Source: an uncultured Dorea sp. (lineage in GTDB: Bacteria; Bacillota; Clostridia; Lachnospirales; Lachnospiraceae). Taken from it: DNA of 44,643 nt. A program made the translations under genes and the position numbers. Location: positions 1 to 44,643 of the forward strand of contig CAJTYU010000025.1 of the NCBI GenBank assembly GCA_910584095.1, read 5' to 3'. Shown one piece after another: positions 24,781 through 33,604 of this stretch (position 1 is the first letter of the stretch; every line of letters begins with the position of its first letter). The notes beneath the pieces are model-generated. The model ran no database searches. It saw only the letters and a list, made by a program, of their open reading frames with translations, and was not told where the DNA came from.

Positions 24781-25775
24781 ATCGTCCCTCCATAAACTGC
24801 CGCCAGCCTTTCTGCCTCTTCCCGCATCTGACGGACTATCGTATCCGGTCCCAATACCCTCACACCGTCTCCCAGCGAAACAATCCACGCCAAGAACTGC
24901 CTGCTGACCGCTACATTAACATTTACGATAAAATGCCCTTCGTCCTTCTTGATCATAGAAACGTCCCGGCCAAACCGGTCGATTGCAATTCCCGCCATCT
25001 CATTTACAAATTCCAGCTTCACATACCGCTCTGTTCCGGCAAACATGCTGAAGGTCTTCTTCGACAGCGCCGCCAGATCCATTTTTTTAAATGCTTCATG
25101 CCCTTCCCGCTTTTCTCCGGCTGCCGCAAGCTTCAGCATCTTATCTACCCGGAAATATTTTATCGTATCAGCGTCGCTGTCATAGCCAATCATGTAATAA
25201 TTCTCATTATCCCAGGACACGCCCCACGGGCTGATAAGATAATATCGCCCGCCCCGGCGCAGTTCCATTTCCTTTTTTACATTCCACTGAAAATACTGAA
25301 ACCTGATTTTCTCGTTATTGCTAATCGCATTTTGAATCTCGTCCACATTATAATAAATACTTTCGTTCATGGTCTTGATCCTGCCGGATACGTAGACCTG
25401 CCGCTGCAGCTTCTTTGCTTCATGCCTGCTGCAAAGGCTCTCAAGCTTACGAATCAGTTCATTGGATTTGCGCTCCGTGACAAACTTAGAAGACTGTACA
25501 GCGTCTACCAGAAGCTTTAGCTCCGGCTGTTCAAATTCCCGGCTTGCTATATAGTAACTATATGATCTGCCCTTCTGCTCCCCTACAATGTCCATCCCGT
25601 ACTCCTGAAGCGCTTGAATATCCCCGTAAAGGCTCTTCCGCTCCGCGGAAACCCCATATTCTTCAAGCGCCTTTACAATCTCCGGCATCGTAATGCCGTG
25701 TTCCTCATCCGTACGCTCCAAAAAAATCTTCTGTAAGTACAACAGCCTAAATTTTCCATTCCCATTTCTTGCCAT
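24777..25775 (-). CDS. WYL-domain HTH transcriptional regulator
   Basis: A 332-residue regulator. The N-terminal winged helix (about residues 10-65) contains GITMPEIVKALEEYGVSAERKSLYGDIQAL. The middle and C-terminal parts form a WYL ligand-binding domain, seen as KIRFQYFQWNVKKEMELRRGGRYYLISPWGVSWDNENYYMIGYD (given here only as the region at about residues 160-200) with a WCX extension at the end. WYL proteins sense nucleic acid-related or other small ligands and often control neighbouring genes. It overlaps the DUF554 gene by 4 nt. Confidence 0.88.
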   Translation of the reverse strand: MARNGNGKFRLLYLQKIFLERTDEEHGITMPEIVKALEEYGVSAERKSLYGDIQALQEYGMDIVGEQKGRSYSYYIASREFEQPELKLLVDAVQSSKFVTERKSNELIRKLESLCSRHEAKKLQRQVYVSGRIKTMNESIYYNVDEIQNAISNNEKIRFQYFQWNVKKEMELRRGGRYYLISPWGVSWDNENYYMIGYDSDADTIKYFRVDKMLKLAAAGEKREGHEAFKKMDLAALSKKTFSMFAGTERYVKLEFVNEMAGIAIDRFGRDVSMIKKDEGHFIVNVNVAVSRQFLAWIVSLGDGVRVLGPDTIVRQMREEAERLAAVYGGTI

Positions 25776-25900
25776 TACTTTTATTCTCCGTCTCTCTGCC
25801 GCCTCAGCTTTTGTGATAAACGCCGCCGAACCGCGTCTCCATGGCTGTTTCCATATATTTCTTATCTCTTTTTATATACTTATTCTTTTCCCTTACAATA

Positions 25901-26440
25901 TTAATAATTCTCTGCTTTAATCTGGAAATATGCCTGCGGATGCGCGCATACCGGGCACACCTCCGGAGCCTTCCTGCCGACTACGATATGTCCGCAGTTG
26001 GCGCACTGCCAGATGCAGTCCCCATCTCTGGAGAACACGAGTCCGCCCTCGATATTGGCCAGCAGCTTCCGGTATCGTTCCTCATGCTCTTTTTCGATGG
26101 CTCCCACCTGCTCAAACAGGCTTGCAATCTCGTCAAAGCCTTCTTCCTTCGCATCCTTGGCAAATGCGGCGTACATATCGGTCCACTCATAATTCTCGCC
26201 CTCTGCCGCGTCTTTCAGATTCTCAATGGTTGACGGTACGGCGCCGCCATGCAGCAGCTTAAACCAAATCTTCGCATGCTCTTTCTCGTTAGCCGCAGTT
26301 TCTTCAAAAATATTAGCAATCTGCACGTATCCGTCCTTCTTTGCCTTGGATGCATAATATGTATACTTATTACGCGCCTGTGATTCTCCCGCAAACGCCG
26401 CCTGTAAATTCGCTTCCGTCTTGCTTCCCTTTAATTCCAT
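25901..26440 (-). CDS. rbr: Rubrerythrin
   Basis: A 179-residue peroxide-reducing di-iron protein. The N-terminal four-helix bundle carries the Glu-rich metal motifs (AAFAGESQARNKY, FEETAANEKEHAKIW, FEQVGAIEKEHEERY). The C-terminal rubredoxin domain has two Cys pairs, WQCANCGHIV and CPVCAHPQ, for one iron. It protects anaerobes from hydrogen peroxide. The start at 26440 is chosen because GGAGGACAATGAA precedes it; the upstream ATG at 26455 would include the ribosome binding site. A PerR-like box overlaps the promoter. Confidence 0.95.
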   Translation of the reverse strand: MELKGSKTEANLQAAFAGESQARNKYTYYASKAKKDGYVQIANIFEETAANEKEHAKIWFKLLHGGAVPSTIENLKDAAEGENYEWTDMYAAFAKDAKEEGFDEIASLFEQVGAIEKEHEERYRKLLANIEGGLVFSRDGDCIWQCANCGHIVVGRKAPEVCPVCAHPQAYFQIKAENY

Positions 26441-26474
26441 TTCATTGTCCTCCATTTAATTAAATTAGTAATAA

Positions 26475-26510
26475 TTACTATTATTATAACACAGAATTTT
26501 GATATTACAA
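26475..26510 (-). promoter_or_regulatory. Rubrerythrin promoter with PerR-like box
   Basis: On the minus strand TTGTAA (26510-26505) is 16 nt from a perfect TATAAT (26488-26483). TTATAATAATAGTAA (26489-26475) overlaps the -10 and agrees with the PerR consensus TTATAATNATTATAA at 12 of 14 defined positions. Confidence 0.6.
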
Positions 26511-26596
26511 GATTTTCATTGAATTTATTTGATTTTTATTATATTTTAATAAGGTAGAAATACAAGGGTTCTAGTGTACTTATGGGAGGAAATGCA

Positions 26597-27433
26597 ATGC
26601 TTACTAATTTTAATTCTATGCTTCAGGCTGCTTATGAGCAGAAAAAAGCAATCGGATCATTTAATTTTTATAACTACGAGACCTTAAAAGGCATCCTTCA
26701 GGCTGCCGGACGGATGGATACGCCGGTCATTGTATCCTTTGGCAAAAAATATCTGTCCAATATGTCCTTCGAGGAGGTAAAGGCCATCACAGCCGCTTCC
26801 GCCGCGCTTTGCCAGACGGACGTCTGCCTGCACCTTGACCACTGCAATAATATGGATATTATTTATCAGGCGATCCGCGCCGGATTTACCTCTGTGATGT
26901 ATGACGGCTCCGCCCTCCCCTTTGAGGAAAATGCCGCCAATACGAAACGGATCTGCGAGATCGCCCACGCCTGCGGCGTCAGCGTAGAGGCTGAACTTGG
27001 AAGCCTTGCGGCGGGAGAAGCCTCCCATGAAGGCTCCGCCGACGACGTGGAGGTCTATACCAGCCCGGACGCCGCCAAGGAGTTTGCAGACCGGACAGGC
27101 GTAGACGCTCTGGCTGTTTCCATAGGAACCGTACATGGATTATACAAGGGAACGCCCAATATACGCACTGACATCCTTCAGACAATCAACGAAAAACTCC
27201 ATATGCCGTTAGTGCTTCACGGCGGCAGCGGAACGCCGGAGGAAAAGGTGAAGGAATGTATCTCCAACGGAATCGCAAAGATTAATGTGAATACGGAAAT
27301 CTCCGACTATACCGTACAGCATACCAGAAATCTTCTGGAGCGGGAAAATCCCCACCTGTCGGTGGCAGCGCTGAACCAGATGCAGTACGTATCGGAAGTT
27401 GTCCAAAAGTATATGGAGATTTTTGCAAATTAA
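26597..27433 (+). CDS. Class II ketose-bisphosphate aldolase
   Basis: A 278-residue class II (zinc) aldolase like fructose- or tagatose-bisphosphate aldolases. Expected features are VCLHLDHCNN with the catalytic Asp and first zinc His, SVEAELGSLAAGE, VSIGTVHGLYKG, VLHGGSGTPEE and INVNTEI. The ATG at 26597 is preferred because GGAGG sits 8 nt upstream; the ATG at 26582 lies before that site. The exact sugar phosphate (fructose, tagatose or a 5-deoxy or inositol-derived one) cannot be told. It stands alone next to a metallohydrolase gene. Confidence 0.88.
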   Translation: MLTNFNSMLQAAYEQKKAIGSFNFYNYETLKGILQAAGRMDTPVIVSFGKKYLSNMSFEEVKAITAASAALCQTDVCLHLDHCNNMDIIYQAIRAGFTSVMYDGSALPFEENAANTKRICEIAHACGVSVEAELGSLAAGEASHEGSADDVEVYTSPDAAKEFADRTGVDALAVSIGTVHGLYKGTPNIRTDILQTINEKLHMPLVLHGGSGTPEEKVKECISNGIAKINVNTEISDYTVQHTRNLLERENPHLSVAALNQMQYVSEVVQKYMEIFAN

Positions 27434-27505
27434 TCTGATAAATTCCTAAAAATCACAGAAAAGAATGCAAAAACTGTTTAAATCGCATACACAAGGAGAA
27501 TATTC

Positions 27506-28306
27506 ATGAAACTGACCGTATTAGGAACAGGAAATGCCGCTGTATCGGAATGTTACAACACATGCTTTGCCATCTCCGAGGGAGACTCCCACTTTCTCAT
27601 AGACGCCGGCGGCGGCAACCGGATCTTAAAAGTATTGAAGGATACCGGCATTTCCATCTGCGATATCCACGATATTTTTGTGACTCATGAGCACGTAGAT
27701 CATGTACTGGGCATTATCTGGCTCATACGGATCATCGGACAGCGCATGAATCAGGGAAAATATGACGGCGTGCTGACAATCTACTGCCACAGCGAGCTGT
27801 CGGAAAAAATACAGGCCATCGCCCGCATGACGATCCAGCAGAAAGTATGCAGGCATATGGGCGGACGAATCCGGTTCGATATTGTAGAGCACGCAGACAC
27901 CCGCAGGATCCTCGGATGCCCGGTAACCTTTTTTGACATTGCCTCCACAAAGGCGAAACAGTTCGGGTTCACCATGCAGCTTCCAAACGGAAAGAAATTC
28001 ACCTGCGCAGGCGACGAACCTTATAATGAATGCAATTACGACTATGTAACGGGCAGCGACTGGCTTCTTCACGAAGCCTTCTGCCTGTTTAGCGAAGCCG
28101 ATAAGTTTAAACCTTACGAAAAACACCACAGTACGGTAAAGGAAGCCTGCCAGCTTGCCCAGAGGCTAAAGATCCCAAATCTCCTCCTCTACCATACGGA
28201 AGAAACCCATCTTGCCCAGCGGAAACGGCTGTATACCGAAGAAGGCGCCATGTATTACCATGGGAATCTTTATGTGCCGGATGATTTGGAGCAGTTTGAA
28301 CTGTAG
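27506..28306 (+). CDS. Metallo-beta-lactamase-fold hydrolase
   Basis: A 266-residue MBL-fold protein of the RNase Z/phosphodiesterase-like type. It begins KLTVLGTGNAAVSECYNTCF, the usual first strand, and has the zinc motif VTHEHVDHVLG (His-x-His-x-Asp-His). Further metal ligands are likely His in EKHHSTVKEA and LLYHTEETH. The substrate is unknown. An AAGGAGAATATTC site precedes the ATG. It lies 72 nt after the aldolase gene and may be co-transcribed with it. Confidence 0.85.
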   Translation: MKLTVLGTGNAAVSECYNTCFAISEGDSHFLIDAGGGNRILKVLKDTGISICDIHDIFVTHEHVDHVLGIIWLIRIIGQRMNQGKYDGVLTIYCHSELSEKIQAIARMTIQQKVCRHMGGRIRFDIVEHADTRRILGCPVTFFDIASTKAKQFGFTMQLPNGKKFTCAGDEPYNECNYDYVTGSDWLLHEAFCLFSEADKFKPYEKHHSTVKEACQLAQRLKIPNLLLYHTEETHLAQRKRLYTEEGAMYYHGNLYVPDDLEQFEL

Positions 28307-28363
28307 GAAGGACGAATGGATTCGTAATACTCACGGTTCAAACACTTTTAGATATTGAAAAAT

Positions 28364-28406
28364 AGAAACGGACATCCATCTAACCCAAAGATGTGATGTC
28401 CTTTCT
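28364..28406. terminator. Bidirectional terminator
   Basis: AGAAACGGACATCCATC pairs with GATG-T-GATGTCCTTTCT with one bulge on each side. It lies between the convergent metallohydrolase and acyl-CoA synthetase genes. Confidence 0.75.
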
Positions 28407-28414
28407 TAATACGT

Positions 28415-30049
28415 TTACCCTTTATTCTGCATCTCTACCAGCCGCTTGCCGCAGTAAATCTCCCGCAGCTTAGGCTTCTCGATCTTCCCGGTCGCATTTC
28501 TCGGCACTTCCGCAAATATGTATTTGTGCGGACGTTTGTATCTTGGAAGCTTCTTGCAGAACTGCTCCAACTCCTCCTGCGTACATTCCGCGCCTTCCTT
28601 AATCTCCACAACCGCCGCCGCAATCTCACCCAGACGTTTATCCGGCAGACCGATTACCGCAATATCCTTAATGGCCTTATGGGCGCGGAAGAAATCCTCA
28701 ATCTGCACCGGATACAGATTCTCTCCGCCGCTGATAATAACGTCCTTCTTCCGGTCTACCAAAAAGATAAATCCATCCTCGTCCTCCTGCGCCATATCCC
28801 CGGTATAGAGCCAGCCGTCCTTTAGGGATTCCTTCGTAGCTTCCTCATCATGATAATAGCAGGTCATAACTCCCGGCCCCTGCAGGATCAGTTCACCCAC
28901 GCCGCCTGGCTTTACCTCAATGCCGTTTTCATCTACGATTCTTGTTTTCCAGCCATAGCCAGCCTTGCCGATCGCGCCAACCTTGTGGATATTCTCCACG
29001 CCCAGATGAACCGCGCCGGGTCCGATGGACTCGCTCAAACCATAATTGGTATCGTACTGGTGATGCGGAAAATATTCCTTCCAGCGCTTGATCAGGCTCG
29101 GCGGTACCGGCTGGGCTCCGATATGCATCAGCCTTAACTGACCAAGCTCATAATCCTCCAGCTTAATATCGCCCCGGTCAATGGCGTCCAAAATATCCTG
29201 CGCCCACGGAACCAGCAGCCATACAATCGTACATTTTTCCTGCGAGATGGCATCCATGATATATTTCGGCTTCGTCCCCTTTAAAAGCACTGCCTTCGAT
29301 CCGGTCAGGAAACTGCCAAACCAATGCATCTTCGCCCCTGTATGATAAAGCGGCGGAATACATAGGAAAATATCGTCCCTTGTCTGTCCGTGATGGTTCT
29401 GCTCCACCTTGCAGGAATGCGTCAGACTCTCATGATTATGGAGAATCGCCTTAGGAAACCCCGTGGTTCCGGATGAGAAATAAATTGCCGCGTCATCCTG
29501 ATCCGTCAGCTTAATATCCGGCGACGCGCCAGAGCAGTTCGCCGTCTGATGCACATAACTCTCCGCAAAAGAAGGGCAGCCGTCTCCAACAAAAAATAAC
29601 AGGCGGTTCTTTACGATCGAATCTGCAATTTCCTCCACACGCCCGATAAATTCCGGCCCAAAAACCAGCACATCTGTATCCGACAGATTCACGCAATACT
29701 TGATCTCCTCCGCCGAATAGCGAAAATTCAGCGGTACCGCCAACGCTCCGGTCTTTAATATCCCAAAATAAATCGGCAGCCATTCCAGGCAATTCATCAA
29801 GAGAATCGCCACCTTGTCCCCCTTCTTTACGCCGCGGCTCAACAATAGATTGGCAAATCGGTTCGCCTTTTCGTTAAATACATTCCATGTGATCTCCCTG
29901 CGGTAATGCACGAAAGGCGTAGGCTCCATCAGTTCATATTCCTTCCATGTGATCCGTCTGTCCTCCGGCTGCTGCGGATTGATTTCTACCAGACAGATAT
30001 CCTCTCCGTACTTCCTGCAATTATCTTCTAATATTTCTGTAATCGGCAT
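28415..30049 (-). CDS. AMP-forming acyl-CoA synthetase
   Basis: A 544-residue adenylate-forming ligase that would activate a carboxylic acid to an acyl-CoA. Motifs are the P-loop YFSSGTTGFPKAIL (about residues 191-204), NYGLSESIGPG, GWLYTGDMAQEDEDG, RKKDVIISGGENLYP and the C-terminal lysine region PRNATGKIEKPKL. Length and domain order are normal. The acid may be a fatty, aryl or bile acid; the sequence alone does not decide. AAAGGGG precedes the ATG. It is a single-gene unit. Confidence 0.88.
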   Translation of the reverse strand: MPITEILEDNCRKYGEDICLVEINPQQPEDRRITWKEYELMEPTPFVHYRREITWNVFNEKANRFANLLLSRGVKKGDKVAILLMNCLEWLPIYFGILKTGALAVPLNFRYSAEEIKYCVNLSDTDVLVFGPEFIGRVEEIADSIVKNRLLFFVGDGCPSFAESYVHQTANCSGASPDIKLTDQDDAAIYFSSGTTGFPKAILHNHESLTHSCKVEQNHHGQTRDDIFLCIPPLYHTGAKMHWFGSFLTGSKAVLLKGTKPKYIMDAISQEKCTIVWLLVPWAQDILDAIDRGDIKLEDYELGQLRLMHIGAQPVPPSLIKRWKEYFPHHQYDTNYGLSESIGPGAVHLGVENIHKVGAIGKAGYGWKTRIVDENGIEVKPGGVGELILQGPGVMTCYYHDEEATKESLKDGWLYTGDMAQEDEDGFIFLVDRKKDVIISGGENLYPVQIEDFFRAHKAIKDIAVIGLPDKRLGEIAAAVVEIKEGAECTQEELEQFCKKLPRYKRPHKYIFAEVPRNATGKIEKPKLREIYCGKRLVEMQNKG

Positions 30050-30276
30050 TTTACTTTACCCCTTTAACGCTTTTATCCATTAAAGTCAATACTAGCACAG
30101 ATACAAGGGAAAGTCAACCAAAGTTTATTTATATCCGCCATTTAAGCGTAAGCTGAACCGTCAATTCCCGGCAAGCGCCCCATGGAACCCTATAAGAACA
30201 GGCGTACAGATTCATCCTCCTGATAGCGTATCTTTATCCCCGATTGCGATCCTAGCGCTTACCTTTTATCAATTCA

Positions 30277-30998
30277 TCAAAGTATTTCAAAAATCCTTTT
30301 TACTATCTTTAATATTTTTTCTGGACTTTGCTCAATTGCAAAAAAATGTGGTATGGCATGTAAAACAGTTGGAAGATAGATATTTTTTGCATAGCAATAA
30401 AAAAACAAAAAGCAATATTGTCCAATAATTCCAGAACTTATAGAATTGAAAATATAAACAAAGTCTAAATTAATATCTTCATATTTACAATCAGAAATCA
30501 AATGCATAAATCCGTAAAATATTCCACACATTATAGTGCCTCTATGTTTTCCAAATAAAACAACTAATCTTGGCCATAAATACCCCCTAAAAACAAGTTC
30601 TTCTGAAAAGCCTAACATAATTAAATAGAATAATGCGTTAAAAGCCAAATCCTATACAGCAGCTTTATTAGTATATATCAATTCAGCATTTAAAAAAATT
30701 GAAAACAAAAAGGAGGATATTAATGCTATGTAAGATATTTTTAGTTTTTCTTTCGTAAATCCTAATGTATGCAGTTTTTTTCTGTTTGGTACAATTAACA
30801 CTAATGAAAATAAAAGAAAGAAAAGTGTTCCAAAAAAAGAAATATCATTAGTATCTGTGAATATTACTAAACACAAAAAACATATCATTCCTACACTAAT
30901 TACAACTAATGAGATATATCCTTCCTTTTTTGTAATATCACAAAAAAACAAGGATTGTATAAAAATTCATTATATTTATTAATTAAATTCTTTTTCAA
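30277..30998 (-). pseudogene. Broken CPBP-family intramembrane protease
   Basis: The C-terminal part has the CPBP (Abi) motifs EELVFRGYL and FGFMHL-like FYGFMHL with several hydrophobic helices. The frame is cut by a TAG at 30654-30652, with the same frame continuing directly on the other side. The likely start is TTG at 30998 behind AAGGTGG, which reads MKKNLINKYNEFLYNP and then must shift frame at the run of seven T residues near 30943-30949 to join CDITKKEGYISL. Two lesions make it a pseudogene. Base composition is far more AT-rich than the surrounding genes, which suggests transfer. Confidence 0.75.
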
Positions 30999-31044
30999 AA
31001 TACCACCTTAAACTTATCATAAATCTCAAAATTCTTATTCAATC

Positions 31045-31351
31045 TCATATATTCTTACGATATTGCCGCGGAATACAGCCAAAATTCTTTATAAACAGTT
31101 TTGAAAAATAACTTAAATGATTAAATCCACAGCTAAAAGCTATCTCCGTAATGCTTTTTTCAGATTTCATTCAATGATATTTGCTCTGCATAGTGCTGGT
31201 AAATAAACGACACCATATTTTTTTGAATTTCCAAATCACTGTTACTATCACTTTTGCTATCTCGAATGACCAATTCTCTGCACTGCAACAAGTTACTCCA
31301 TAGCTGAAAGATAACTGTTTCAAATACAATATTTATACTTTTTAAAGACAA
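31045..31351 (-). pseudogene. Remnant of an AraC-family regulator
   Basis: One frame gives MVSFIYQHYAEQISLNEI, the start of an AraC DNA-binding domain, then stops. A second frame right after it gives SITEIAFSCGFNHLSYFSKLF and GCIPRQYRK, the second helix-turn-helix. About 40 residues between the two helices are missing, so an internal deletion with frameshift is likely. The upstream effector part is also truncated. It is divergent from the intact VOC gene, which it may once have regulated. Confidence 0.75.
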
Positions 31352-31490
31352 TTCTGTTAGAATCAGCGAAAAGAAAACACTATAATTATAACAAAAAACA
31401 GAGAAAAAAAGCAGAAAAAGATAGAATTTACTATTTTAAAAAAAGAAAGTTTGGTACAGAATCTTGGACTGATATGGAGGAAAACATAAC

Positions 31491-31874
31491 ATGAAAATTG
31501 AACATATTGCAATGTATGTAAATAATTTAGAACAAGTAAAAGATTTTTTTATACATTATTTCCACGCAGAGGCGGGGGAGAAGTGCCATAACCCAAAAAC
31601 CTGTTTCCAATCTTATTTTCTTTCCTTTCAAGGAGAGTGTAGATTAGAGATTATGAGTAACCCCGAAACGGAACATATAGAAAAGCCGCTTGCCCGTACA
31701 GGGTATGCTCATATCGCTCTTTCCGCAGGAACAAAAAAGGCAGTCGATATATTGACAGAACAGTTAACGAAAGACGGATATCGCATAATCAGTGATCCAC
31801 GGACGACCGGGGACGGATATTATGAAAGCTGTCTGATTGATTTAGAAGATAACCAAATTGAAATAATAATTTAG
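31491..31874 (+). CDS. VOC-family (glyoxalase/bleomycin-resistance) protein
   Basis: A 127-residue vicinal-oxygen-chelate protein with two beta-alpha-beta repeats. Metal-type residues are His5 in MKIEHIAMYV, Glu in CRLEIM, His in YAHIALS and Glu in NQIEIII near the end. It resembles small lactoylglutathione-lyase-like proteins. The substrate is unknown. TGGAGGAAAACATAAC precedes the start. It is AT-rich like its broken neighbours, but intact. Confidence 0.85.
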   Translation: MKIEHIAMYVNNLEQVKDFFIHYFHAEAGEKCHNPKTCFQSYFLSFQGECRLEIMSNPETEHIEKPLARTGYAHIALSAGTKKAVDILTEQLTKDGYRIISDPRTTGDGYYESCLIDLEDNQIEIII

Positions 31875-32099
31875 CAGAGAAAATATACTATAAACCAAAT
31901 ATCCAGCGGAATCCTGCCAGAAACCGGCGCGGCTTTGACTTTAAACGCACGTATTTGACCAGCTTTATGATATAGTCAACAGCCTGATATTAATACCCCT
32001 CCAGCACGTACTGGGTCAGGATTGTGAGGAAAAAAATCCCCACATTCCAGTCCAGCAGCCTTCGGAACCGCTCTGCCGCATGCAGCCCCCTCAGGCGAC

Positions 32100-33413
32100 T
32101 TACAAACTTTTCCTATCCGGAATTACAAAAATAAATATCAAAGAACTAACCAGCAGCAGTCCCGGATAGAACAACTTCGGTATCACATCAAAGGCCGACA
32201 GCTCATAGCCCAGCTCATTTACCGCAGACAGCGCCACCAGCATCTGCGCGCCGTAAGGAATCGCCCCTTGGGAAATACAGGAAAAGGTATCCAGTATAGA
32301 GGCCGCTTTTCTATTTGAAATTCCGTATTCTTCCGACATCTCGGATGCAATTGGATTCGCCATAACGATGGCAACCGTATTATTCGCCGTAGCAATATCC
32401 ATCGCGCAGACCAGAAGCCCCATGCCAAGCTGGCCGCCTTTCTTTCCCTTGAACACCTTGCGGATTGCGGAAAGCAAGGCTTCAAAGCCGCCGTATTCCC
32501 GAATCAGCGCGCACATAGCAGATACCAAAACCGCTACCATACAGGTCTCAAACATCCCGGAAGCGCCGGAACCCATATTGCCAATCAGATCTACCGGAGC
32601 AATCTGTCCTGTAGCGAGCATGATCACTGCTCCAGACACAATTCCCACCAGAAGCACGACAAATACATTAATTCCAACGATTCCCCCGATCAGCACCAGC
32701 ACGTAGGGAATGATCTGGATCAGGTTATACTCCTGCGTTACCGCGCCGCTCAGGTCCGTGCTCATGGAAAGCGCCAAGATCAATATCAGCGTAACCAGCG
32801 CCGCGGGAAAGGCAATGCCGAAGTTTTCCCGGAACTTATCCTTCATGGCGCAGCCTTGTCCGTTACAGGCAGCAATCGTTGTGTCAGAAATAAAAGACAG
32901 GTTGTCGCCGAACATCGCGCCGCCCATGACCGAGCCCACGCACAGCGGCAGGCTGAAGCCGGAAGCTGCGGAAACCGCCGCCGCAATGGGCGTAATCAGC
33001 GTAATCGTCCCCACGGAGGTTCCCATTGCGGTAGATACAAAGCAGGCAACCACAAACAGTACCGCTACCGCAAATCTTGCGGGGATAATCGACAGCATAA
33101 AATACGCCACGCTCTCGGCGCTGCTTCTCCCTACAACTCCCACAAAGGTTCCTGCCACTAAGAAAATCAGCAGCATGGTGATAATATTCTTATCCGCCAG
33201 CCCCTGTGCCATCACACCCAGCTTATCGTCAAATTTCAGCTCCTTATTCTGAAGGCAGGCCGTCAGGATTCCAGCCAGAAAAGCAGTCACAATGGGGATA
33301 TTATAAAACCCCATAGGAATCTTCATCACATATTCAAACAAAATTCCCAGCCCCAAATACAGCACTAGGAAAACACCAATCGGCAGCAGCGCCTTTGGAT
33401 TATTTTTCTTCAT
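32100..33413 (-). CDS. NhaC-family Na+/H+ antiporter
   Basis: A 437-residue membrane protein with about 11-12 helices, starting KALLPIGVFLVLYLGLGILFEYV. GTSVGTITLITPIAAAVS and GGAMFGDNLSFISDTTIAA are the conserved ion-binding blocks of the NhaC family. It is likely to exchange Na+ or an organic ion for protons or another solute. The start has GAGAGGG upstream. The 225 nt beyond its stop hold no supported gene. Confidence 0.87.
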   Translation of the reverse strand: MKKNNPKALLPIGVFLVLYLGLGILFEYVMKIPMGFYNIPIVTAFLAGILTACLQNKELKFDDKLGVMAQGLADKNIITMLLIFLVAGTFVGVVGRSSAESVAYFMLSIIPARFAVAVLFVVACFVSTAMGTSVGTITLITPIAAAVSAASGFSLPLCVGSVMGGAMFGDNLSFISDTTIAACNGQGCAMKDKFRENFGIAFPAALVTLILILALSMSTDLSGAVTQEYNLIQIIPYVLVLIGGIVGINVFVVLLVGIVSGAVIMLATGQIAPVDLIGNMGSGASGMFETCMVAVLVSAMCALIREYGGFEALLSAIRKVFKGKKGGQLGMGLLVCAMDIATANNTVAIVMANPIASEMSEEYGISNRKAASILDTFSCISQGAIPYGAQMLVALSAVNELGYELSAFDVIPKLFYPGLLLVSSLIFIFVIPDRKSL

Positions 33414-33604
33414 AATCGTAACCCTCTCATTCTCTTTTCTTATAGTAAAATCTATACTTTCTACTTTAACACGTATCCAAAATGGCGGTCAAGGATATTG
33501 CCTGTAAAATGTGATAATTTCGTAATAGTGAGGCCGCAGACTGAGCTGTAACACATTCTATCACCCTCCATATACTGAATAGAACCTATGCCCAGGAGAC
33601 TCCT

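Noticed and set aside
30652..30654. In-frame TAG read as pyrrolysine or suppressed stop
   Set aside because: No pyrrolysine genes are seen, and the gene also carries a frameshift-like lesion and belongs to an AT-rich decaying patch.
31990..32112. A 40-codon frame after nhaC with a membrane-like end (NVGIFFLTILTQYVLEGY)
   Set aside because: There is no start codon or ribosome binding site and the family cannot be named; it may be a remnant, but support is too weak.
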